DNA from: Borrelia turicatae 91E135
GTDB lineage: Bacteria > Spirochaetota > Spirochaetia > Borreliales > Borreliaceae
Length of the DNA: 64,000 nucleotides
Assembly (NCBI RefSeq): GCF_000012085.2
Contig: NC_008710.1
Location: forward strand, 124,001 to 188,000
Reading direction: 5' to 3'
Below are positions 57,910-64,000 of the stretch, in pieces (position 1 is the first letter of the stretch; each line of letters opens with the position of its first letter). The translations under genes were made by a program, and so were the position numbers. A model generated the notes under the pieces. The model made no database searches. It was not told the origin of the DNA and was given only the letters and a program-made list of their open reading frames with translations.

Positions 57910-59793
57910 ATGGATTCAACATTTTCAGGAATAGAAATTGGGAAGAAAAGTTTATTTGCACACAAAGATGCTATGAACACAATTGGACATAATCTAACTA
58001 ACACGTCAAAACCCGGTTATTCAAGACAAAGAGTTATAATGAAAACTGAAATACCAATTTATGCTCCTCAATTAAATAGAGCAAACAAAGTTGGTCAACT
58101 AGGTCAAGGAATAATGGTTCAATCTATAGAGCGAGTAAGAGACGACTTGCTTGATATAAAAATAGCTGAAGAATCACATCGACTTGGCTATTGGAGTTCA
58201 AAAGACAAATTTATCTCTCTGCTTGAGAATGTATATAATGAACCAGAAGAACAATCAATCAGAAAAAGATTAAATGATTTTTGGGATAGCTGGCAAGATT
58301 TATCAAAACAGCCCCAAGGACTAGCTGAAAGAAATATTATACTAGAACGCGGACAATCTTTTGCAGAAGTAGTAAGCAACAGATTTCATTCTCTTAAGCG
58401 AATATACACAATGGCAAATGATGAAGTAAAAATCACTACTGAAGAGATAAATAACTACCTTAGGAATATCAGTGATCTTAATAGGCAAATTGCAAAAGCA
58501 ATCGCCATGAAAGATCAGCCAAATGATTTAATGGATGAACGAGATTTAATAGTTGATAAACTAAGCAATTTAATTAGTATCTCCATAGAAAATAAGCGAG
58601 ACCCTAATGAATTTTTAATTTATGTAGAGGGGAAACATCTCATTCAAGGTGCAATTGCAAATGAATTTATATTGGAAGCAGCCAATGGCCCTACAGGAAC
58701 TAAATGGAATGTTTTATGGAATAATGGAGAACCGGCTAATATTAATACGGGAAAATTAGGGGCTCTTATTAATGTAAGAGATAACGAAATTAAAAACGAA
58801 ATTAATGAAATAGATAACATGGCAATTAATATCACAGAGCTTGTAAATGAAGTTCATGTGTCAGGACACGGTCTTGATCAAAAAAACGGAAGAATTTTCT
58901 TCGACCAAGAATACAAGCTAACCGATGAGCGTGGACGATATGACAGCAATGGAGATGGTCAATTTGATTCTGTTCATATATTTAAAATAAATAGTACAAA
59001 TGAAATTTTTCCAGAAGAAAATCTAGGATTTTCAGGAATACTCAAATTTCAAGCAATCAATAAAAATGATTTTATAGAAATACCCTACAATACAACAGAT
59101 ACCGTTCAAGACGTAATAAATAAAATAAATAACTCCAACTCACAAGTCACTGCAAGAATTAATGCAGAAGGAAAATTTGAAATTAAGGCAATCAAAGAAG
59201 AAGAAAACGACAGTGCTATTTTTAGAATTAGATATATTGAAGATTCTGGACTATTTTTAACAACTTACACAGGCATTTTAAATGCATCGGGAACTGAGGG
59301 TGCTTATAACTATCAAGACGTTAATACTACTAACCAACTAATAAATACAGTTAGCTACTCAATAGCTCCTCTCAAAAATCCAGCTGCATGGCTTAAAGTA
59401 TCTAGAGAAATTGCAGAAGATCCATCAAAGATTGCATCGGGAATTAAAACTCCAACAAACAACGCTCCTATTGGAGATAATAAGGCAGCATTACGTATTG
59501 CATCTTTTGTAAACTCACAAATCATGATTGGAAAGAATGCAACACTAAATGACTACTTCGCAAACACGGCTTCTAATATTGCAATCAAAGGACAAACAGC
59601 AGAAATTACAAAAAATAGTCAAGAACAAATACTTAAAAATTTAACTGATTTAAGACTATCAATATCTGGTGTAAATAAAGATGAAGAATTAGCAAACATG
59701 ATAGAATTTCAACAATCATTTATTGCCGCAAGCAAATTCATCACCGTTTCTGCAGAATTAATAGATACAATCATAAATAAAATGGGAGTATAA
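57910..59793 (+). CDS. flgK: Flagellar hook-associated protein 1
   Basis: The 627-residue protein joins hook and filament. Its N-terminus has the rod/hook-type motif [18 protein letters not shown] (about residues 25-42), and the C-terminus ends in [20 protein letters not shown] (about 600-619), the D0 helix. AAGGAG precedes the ATG. It is followed by flgL after 3 nt. Confidence 0.95.
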   Translation: MDSTFSGIEIGKKSLFAHKDAMNTIGHNLTNTSKPGYSRQRVIMKTEIPIYAPQLNRANKVGQLGQGIMVQSIERVRDDLLDIKIAEESHRLGYWSSKDKFISLLENVYNEPEEQSIRKRLNDFWDSWQDLSKQPQGLAERNIILERGQSFAEVVSNRFHSLKRIYTMANDEVKITTEEINNYLRNISDLNRQIAKAIAMKDQPNDLMDERDLIVDKLSNLISISIENKRDPNEFLIYVEGKHLIQGAIANEFILEAANGPTGTKWNVLWNNGEPANINTGKLGALINVRDNEIKNEINEIDNMAINITELVNEVHVSGHGLDQKNGRIFFDQEYKLTDERGRYDSNGDGQFDSVHIFKINSTNEIFPEENLGFSGILKFQAINKNDFIEIPYNTTDTVQDVINKINNSNSQVTARINAEGKFEIKAIKEEENDSAIFRIRYIEDSGLFLTTYTGILNASGTEGAYNYQDVNTTNQLINTVSYSIAPLKNPAAWLKVSREIAEDPSKIASGIKTPTNNAPIGDNKAALRIASFVNSQIMIGKNATLNDYFANTASNIAIKGQTAEITKNSQEQILKNLTDLRLSISGVNKDEELANMIEFQQSFIAASKFITVSAELIDTIINKMGV

Positions 59794-59796
59794 TAT

Positions 59797-61071
59797 ATGA
59801 TAAACAGAGTAAGTCATCCTTTGACATATGATAACTTAAAAACATCTTCAACAGACAAAGAAGTAAAAATAACAAAACTTTTAGGAAGCCTATACCAAGG
59901 TGGCAAAAGAATTACGAATTTGCGAGATGATCCAACAGGTGTCACTCATGCAATAAGATTAGACAGTGATATATTTAAGCTTAATACCTATGTTAAAAAT
60001 ATCAACAGCGCCAAAGGAAAATTAAGATATATGGAAGGGTATTTACAATCGCTTGCAAATATTCTAACTCGTGCAAAAGAAATAACTGTCCAAGGTGCAA
60101 GCGGTACATACAAAACTGATGATAAAAAGATAATAGCAAAAGAAATAAATGCAATACTTGAAGATGTCCTTGCAATAGCAAATGTAAAAGGAGCAGATGG
60201 ATACAGCATATTTGCAGGCACTAAAATTGATAATGAAGCATTCAAAGTAATTAGAGAAAACAGGATAAACAAACTAACTCAAGACAAAGCAGAAACTCAA
60301 ATAGTAAGAATAGACTACAATGGAAATCAAGCAGAACAAACAACTGAAATATATAATGGAATTTATATCCCAACTAACTATCCTGGAAGCGAAATATTTT
60401 TTTCTCACAATCATTACATAACATCATCAAAAAATGTTAATGGATTTATTGTCAAGGAAAACACAAAAATTTATATTGATAACATTGAAATAGCATTAAC
60501 AGCAGGGGATACCGCTGCCGACATTATTGCCAAAATAAATGAATCATCTGCTCCTGTTGAAGCTACTCTTGATCGTATTTTAAATTCAATGGTCATACAA
60601 ACAACAATACCTCACCAAATATGGATCACAGAAGAGGAAGGTTCAACGGTACTAAAAGAGCTAGGTATTCTGACCCAAAATAATGAGACCAAAGAACCTC
60701 CTTATAATATTGCAAACAATACTGAGGTTAGAAATAGAACAATTTTTGATAGCTTAATTGAGTTAAGAGATAATCTAGAAGAAAATAGAGAAGAAATCAT
60801 TGGAAGCAGAGGCTTAGCAGAAATTGATGCAAGTTTAAATAAAATTTTTGCAACATTAGCTGATCTTGGCACTAAAGAAAATAGGCTTGATCGAAGTTAT
60901 GAAAGGATAAGTAAAGAAATAATGGATATGAAAGATGATATGGTTAAATATACCGATCTTGATGTCACAAAAGCAATAACGGAGCTTAACATGACAAGTT
61001 TAGCTTATCAAGTATCTTTAGGGGTTTCCGCAAGGATCATGCAAACAACATTATTAGATTTTCTAAAATAA
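59797..61071 (+). CDS. flgL: Flagellar hook-associated protein 3
   Basis: The 424-residue [13 protein letters not shown] protein is the second hook-filament junction protein. It begins [13 protein letters not shown], has [19 protein letters not shown] (about 43-61) like the flagellin N-terminal domain, and ends with [20 protein letters not shown] and the TLLDFLK terminus. The ATG lies 3 nt after the flgK stop, with GGGAG upstream within flgK. fliW starts one base after its stop. Confidence 0.93.
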   Translation: MINRVSHPLTYDNLKTSSTDKEVKITKLLGSLYQGGKRITNLRDDPTGVTHAIRLDSDIFKLNTYVKNINSAKGKLRYMEGYLQSLANILTRAKEITVQGASGTYKTDDKKIIAKEINAILEDVLAIANVKGADGYSIFAGTKIDNEAFKVIRENRINKLTQDKAETQIVRIDYNGNQAEQTTEIYNGIYIPTNYPGSEIFFSHNHYITSSKNVNGFIVKENTKIYIDNIEIALTAGDTAADIIAKINESSAPVEATLDRILNSMVIQTTIPHQIWITEEEGSTVLKELGILTQNNETKEPPYNIANNTEVRNRTIFDSLIELRDNLEENREEIIGSRGLAEIDASLNKIFATLADLGTKENRLDRSYERISKEIMDMKDDMVKYTDLDVTKAITELNMTSLAYQVSLGVSARIMQTTLLDFLK

Positions 61072-61072
61072 A

Positions 61073-61465
61073 ATGAAAAACGAAATTAGTATAAAATTTA
61101 ACTTTCCTGAAGGGATACTGGGATTTGAAGAGATTAAAGAATTTATCATCAAAGATTCTGAACACAAACCTTTCTCTATAATGCAATCGATAAACGGAGA
61201 AATAAATTTTTTAGTAACATCGCCCTTTAATTTTTTAGAAAAATATTTACCAAATATAGAGGAAGAAGATTGGTTAGATATCCAAACAGAAAATGAAGAC
61301 GAAAAAGTCATACTATGTATAATTAACATGCATGTAAAAAACTATAAAGAAATAACGGCTAATTTAAAAGCCCCAATCATATTAAACAAAAAGAAATTAA
61401 TTGGAAAACAAGCCATATCTACAAATGAAGAGCATTATCTTAGATATAGAGTCTTTAAGGAATAA
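61073..61465 (+). CDS. fliW: Flagellar assembly factor FliW
   Basis: The 130-residue protein matches Fli[17 protein letters not shown] (about 10-25), then ... [19 protein letters not shown] and a C-terminal [17 protein letters not shown] stretch. FliW binds CsrA when free of flagellin, and so ties csrA activity to flagellin demand. It begins one base after flgL without its own ribosome site, so it depends on translational coupling. csrA follows directly. Confidence 0.94.
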   Translation: MKNEISIKFNFPEGILGFEEIKEFIIKDSEHKPFSIMQSINGEINFLVTSPFNFLEKYLPNIEEEDWLDIQTENEDEKVILCIINMHVKNYKEITANLKAPIILNKKKLIGKQAISTNEEHYLRYRVFKE

Positions 61466-61467
61466 AT

Positions 61468-61704
61468 ATGCTAGTATTATCAAGAAAAGCAAACGAAAGC
61501 ATAAAAATAGACTCTAACATTGAAATTTCAATATTAGAAATAAAAAAAGATAGTGTTAAAATAGCTATAAAAGCCCCTGCAAATATCAAAATACTTAGAT
61601 CTGAAATCTATGACATCATCAAAGAAGAAAACAAAAAATCAATCCTACAAGACAAGAATAATATACATAAAATTAAAAATTTATTTGATTATCTTAGTAA
61701 ATAA
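61468..61704 (+). CDS. csrA: Carbon storage regulator CsrA
   Basis: The 78-residue RNA-binding protein starts [14 protein letters not shown] and has [20 protein letters not shown], including the Arg that contacts RNA; the usual Gly before the second strand pair is Ala here. In B. burgdorferi CsrA represses FlaB translation. AAGGA at the end of fliW is its ribosome site, 6 nt from the ATG. Its tail (about residues 55-78) is lysine-rich. Its stop region overlaps tsaB on the other strand by 16 nt. Confidence 0.95.
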   Translation: MLVLSRKANESIKIDSNIEISILEIKKDSVKIAIKAPANIKILRSEIYDIIKEENKKSILQDKNNIHKIKNLFDYLSK

Positions 61705-62351
61705 GATTTAATTTCTGCATCACTCAGTCTTACATAAAAAGGTCCTGACAAAATATCATCTCCCTGCCTGTTTTCTACATACTTAAACTTGCCAAGCTCT
61801 GTCAAAACTGAACCAAAAGAATCCATATCAATGATAATCTCAAACTTATTTTTTAGTTTTTCATAAATAAATTCAATACCATTACCCACAATAACAAATT
61901 TTAAGTCAAGACTATCTAAATATTCAAATAACTCTGATTCAGAAAAACAAAAAATTTTCCCGCAGAATTTAGAATTCTTATAACATCCAAGGAAATATTT
62001 ACCCGCTGTAAAACTTAAAGTTAGCGTATCTGCGCTTGTATTAACCAATTTCGCAAAAACATCAAAAGTAGGTACATTAACAAAAGGAATTGAAAGACCT
62101 AAAGAAAGCCCCTTAATAAAACTTAAACTAATTCTCAAACCTGTAAAAGAACCAGGACCAGAAGAATTAATAAGTAAATCAAGTTTCTTTAGATCAATAC
62201 CATACTCTAATACAAAATCATTAAATAATTTTGGAATACTAAGAGTATAATTAATATTATCTTTACTCTTAATTATAGAGAAGACCTCACCATTAATTTC
62301 AAAATGAATCAATAAAGTTTTATGTGAATATTCAATTGCAAGGGTATTCAT
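61689..62351 (-). CDS. tsaB: tRNA threonylcarbamoyladenosine biosynthesis protein TsaB
   Basis: The 220-residue protein has the hallmark [10 protein letters not shown] (residues 65-74) and the ASKHA-like start [17 protein letters not shown]. TsaB is a scaffold with TsaD and TsaE for the t6A modification at position 37 of ANN-decoding tRNAs. It overlaps tsaE by 20 nt, so the two are made together. The C-terminal part is divergent, as is usual. Confidence 0.9.
   Translation of the reverse strand: MNTLAIEYSHKTLLIHFEINGEVFSIIKSKDNINYTLSIPKLFNDFVLEYGIDLKKLDLLINSSGPGSFTGLRISLSFIKGLSLGLSIPFVNVPTFDVFAKLVNTSADTLTLSFTAGKYFLGCYKNSKFCGKIFCFSESELFEYLDSLDLKFVIVGNGIEFIYEKLKNKFEIIIDMDSFGSVLTELGKFKYVENRQGDDILSGPFYVRLSDAEIKSYLLR
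61691..61707. terminator. Small hairpin over the csrA/tsaB stop codons
   Basis: ATCTTA (61691-61696), loop GTAAA and TAAGAT (61702-61707) pair perfectly and include the end of both convergent genes. It is short and has no U-run, so it may be only a weak terminator for the flagellar operon. Confidence 0.3.
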
Positions 62352-62760
62352 CGCTAAATTCTAAAATCCTACTAGTATTTTTTATTTTAAATGTTAAAAA
62401 CATTAATCTATTCTTTGGCAAAACATCAATAATTATCTCTGGCCACTCAATAGCTATTATAGCTGACATATCTAAGAGAAGCTCCATTCCACCAATAAGT
62501 TGAAACTCATCTAAAATATTTAAACGATACAAATCAATATGATAAAATTTAAAATCTACAAACTCATAAAAATTAACAATATTATAAGTTGGACTTGTAA
62601 AGTAAGAAATGCCAAGATTTAAAGCCAAACCTTTTAAAAAGGTTGTCTTCCCAGTTCCCATATCACCACAAAGACCAAATATCTTACCAATAGGCAAGGG
62701 ATTAAAAAAAGATTTAGAAAAGTTTATCATTTCCTTTTCTGTTTCAAAAGATAATGTCAA
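62332..62760 (-). CDS. tsaE: tRNA threonylcarbamoyladenosine biosynthesis ATPase TsaE
   Basis: The 142-residue ATPase has Walker A GDMGTGKTT (near residue 33), then SPTYNIVNFYEF and FYHIDLYRL, all standard TsaE motifs, and IAIEWPEII (near 109). It hydrolyses ATP to reset the TsaBDE complex. Its ATG overlaps the upstream stop as ATGA, and its end overlaps tsaB. Confidence 0.93.
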   Translation of the reverse strand: MTLSFETEKEMINFSKSFFNPLPIGKIFGLCGDMGTGKTTFLKGLALNLGISYFTSPTYNIVNFYEFVDFKFYHIDLYRLNILDEFQLIGGMELLLDMSAIIAIEWPEIIIDVLPKNRLMFLTFKIKNTSRILEFSDEYPCN

Positions 62761-63017
62761 GGAAGCTCACCTTTTATATCAAGATCAATAACATGCCTCT
62801 TGATTGCAACCATTAAACTAAGAACAGGGTAATTTAAAGGGTCTACAAAATCAATAGTGATATGTTTCTCACCTAAAGGAGTTACTTCTATTGTAAACTT
62901 CACTTGCTTAGTCTCACTAGAGCCCTTATATTCATAAAAAGCGTCAGCAAAATATACTCTCCTATAATATATATGACTATCTTGCTTGCTGATATTATCA
63001 AGAGAAATAAATTTCAC
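62757..63017 (-). CDS. Small protein of unknown function upstream of tsaE
   Basis: The frame encodes a small alpha/beta protein with strands QVKFTIEVTPL and KHITIDFVDPL and no metal or nucleotide motif. I start it at a GTG at 63017 (86 residues), which has AAAGGA 9 nt upstream. An ATG at 63071 in the same frame would add a hydrophobic 18-residue leader but has no ribosome site; if used, the protein would be membrane-anchored or secreted. It overlaps tsaE as ATGA. Confidence 0.6.
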   Translation of the reverse strand: MKFISLDNISKQDSHIYYRRVYFADAFYEYKGSSETKQVKFTIEVTPLGEKHITIDFVDPLNYPVLSLMVAIKRHVIDLDIKGELP

Positions 63018-63202
63018 AAATAGTATTCCTTTAAATAAAATCCCGAGAAGCCAACATAGGAATATTTTCATTTAGCGCTATTTTCAAAGATGGGACTTTC
63101 ATTTTTAACTTTTAATCCGCCTATGCAACTATCCGTTAAAAAAATACTTAAATCCCCAAATTTAGTGAGATGTCGCAAAAAATAACTCTAATCCCTATAA
63201 TT

Positions 63203-63220
63203 AAACTTCCCAGGAAGTTT
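63203..63220 (-). terminator. Hairpin directly after rplT
   Basis: AAACTTC (63203-63209), loop CCAG and GAAGTTT (63214-63220) pair perfectly and touch the rplT stop codon. On the minus strand the tail is AATTATAGGG, without a U-run, so it may end the infC-rpmI-rplT operon or just protect its 3' end. The remaining bases up to the next gene hold nothing I recognise. Confidence 0.4.
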
Positions 63221-63568
63221 TTAATTTTTTATTTCATAAACAATTTTTTTAAAAGTTTCAATATCCTCAATTGCTAAATTAGATAAGATTTTTCTATTAA
63301 GCTTAATATTAGACTTTTTCAAACTTTCAAAAAATTTTGAATAGTTAATTCCCATACCCGTTAAAGCAGCAGAAATTCTTACAATCCATAAACTTCTAAA
63401 ATCCCTCTTACGAGTCTTTCTATCTCTTGTAGCATACATCATGCCTTTACGAAGAGTATCTTTGGCTTTCTTATAATTACTTTTCTTAGTACCCCAAAAA
63501 CCCTTAGTTTTCTTTAAGATCTTCTTTCGTCTTGCAACGTGAACTATCCCGTTCTTAACTCTAGCCAT
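63221..63568 (-). CDS. rplT: 50S ribosomal protein L20
   Basis: The 115-residue basic protein matches L20: ARVKNGIVHVARRKKILKK at the start (typical VKRGxxARxRRKKILKxAKG), KRDFRSLWIVRISAALTGMG (about 54-73) and YSKFFESLKKSNIKLNRKIL. L20 is an early assembly protein of the 50S subunit and in some bacteria represses this operon. It follows rpmI by 21 nt with AAGGAGAT upstream. Confidence 0.97.
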   Translation of the reverse strand: MARVKNGIVHVARRKKILKKTKGFWGTKKSNYKKAKDTLRKGMMYATRDRKTRKRDFRSLWIVRISAALTGMGINYSKFFESLKKSNIKLNRKILSNLAIEDIETFKKIVYEIKN

Positions 63569-63589
63569 ATAATCTCCTTAAATCAATAT

Positions 63590-63787
63590 TTAAGCATAAG
63601 GCAATAAGGTTTTGATTCTCTTAACCTCAAAACTTGAAACCAAACCTGACTTACCCAACTTCCTTCTTCTCTTTGAAGACTTTTTTGTCAAAATATGTCT
63701 TAAATTTTGCTTCTTATATTTAATTTTACCTTTTGAAGTAAAAGCATATCTTTTTTTTGCACTTTTACATGTTTTCATTTTTGACAT
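63590..63787 (-). CDS. rpmI: 50S ribosomal protein L35
   Basis: The 65-residue protein has the L35 pattern: [20 protein letters not shown], then [18 protein letters not shown]. Positions for rRNA contact are Lys/Arg-rich throughout. The ATG at 63787 follows AAGGAGA at 5-nt spacing. It sits between infC and rplT, the standard infC-rpmI-rplT order. Confidence 0.97.
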   Translation of the reverse strand: MSKMKTCKSAKKRYAFTSKGKIKYKKQNLRHILTKKSSKRRRKLGKSGLVSSFEVKRIKTLLPYA

Positions 63788-63803
63788 TTACATCTCCTTA
63801 TCA

Positions 63804-64000
63804 CTACTTCTTAGATTTAGGTGCAATAATTAAAAACATTGTTTTCCCCTCCATCTTAGCTGGAGACTCTAAAACATAATTAGACTCACCTACCCTTTCA
63901 AGAATACTCTCTAAAATTCCATAGCCCAAATGAGTATGAGCGAGTTCACGTCCTCTAAATCTTATAGTAACTTTTACCTTATTACCCTCTTTGAGAAATC
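63804..64000 (-). CDS. infC: Translation initiation factor IF-3, C-terminal part (runs off the window)
   Basis: The frame is open from the right edge to TAG at 63804, 16 nt before rpmI. The ~65 residues seen are the IF-3 C-terminal domain: [20 protein letters not shown], then [20 protein letters not shown]. This domain binds the 30S platform and keeps subunits apart. The rpmI-rplT neighbours confirm it. Its start is outside the window. Confidence 0.93.
   Translation of the reverse strand, partial: FLKEGNKVKVTIRFRGRELAHTHLGYGILESILERVGESNYVLESPAKMEGKTMFLIIAPKSKK

Noticed and set aside
63072..63202. Possible small RNA or L20 leader-type element downstream of rplT
   Set aside because: No stable fold or promoter could be made out by eye, and regulatory leaders for L20 lie upstream of infC, outside the window.

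Overview
This window is a piece of the linear chromosome of a Borrelia spirochaete. The DNA is strongly AT-rich. The single flagellin gene encodes a recognisable Borrelia FlaB, and the gene order from rpsA to infC follows the order I know for the B. burgdorferi chromosome (about BB0127 to BB0190). The FlaB variable region and the absence of any gene between the 4-TM protein ending at 34523 and alr point, as an inference, to the relapsing-fever side of the genus rather than the Lyme group. I see no insertion sequence, prophage, CRISPR array, tRNA or rRNA, and no gene-free stretch longer than 300 bases.

Layout. 1-7548 (minus): rpsA (partial), cmk, an RluB-type pseudouridine synthase, scpA, recA, a giant greA and a TPR protein. 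7729-14204: a TPR membrane protein, hisS, a PASTA-tailed class B penicillin-binding protein and an acyl-CoA synthetase. 14360-20218 (minus): the besC-besA-besB tripartite efflux operon, followed by a frameshifted mini-gene and a PII-like protein. 20332-23571: yidD and the proV-proW-proX betaine/proline uptake operon. 23661-26827: flaB and fliD. 27003-32458: nagA-nagB, sodA and secA. 32522-39350: a lineage-specific stretch with a predicted propeller lipoprotein, two small membrane proteins, alr, a secreted protein built of 32-residue tandem repeats, a 55-residue basic protein and a large unknown protein. 39422-45935: a cation/Ca2+ exchanger, a DUF4015-type predicted hydrolase, malQ, an OmpA-like protein, dksA and infA. 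45983-53305 (minus): a complete MoxR/Bat operon. 53376-57261 (minus): mnmE-mnmG-rsmG. 57397-61704 (plus): flgN-like, flgK, flgL, fliW, csrA. 61689-64000 (minus): tsaB, tsaE, a small protein, rplT, rpmI and infC (partial).

The genes form compact operons with short overlaps (ATGA, TTGA) and strand switches at short divergent promoters. Several transcription units appear to begin with a start codon only 5-13 nt after a -10 box and without a Shine-Dalgarno sequence, which suggests leaderless or near-leaderless mRNAs. Motility control is concentrated here: FlaB, FliD, FlgK, FlgL, the FlgN-like chaperone, FliW and CsrA are all present, and the flaB leader can fold so that GGAGGA sits in a hairpin loop, the usual form of a CsrA site. 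No wholly new system is obvious. The best leads are the PII-like protein coupled to the RND pump, the broken mini-ORF beside it, the 32-residue-repeat protein, the GreA fusion, the BatD/BatE fusion and the leaderless starts.
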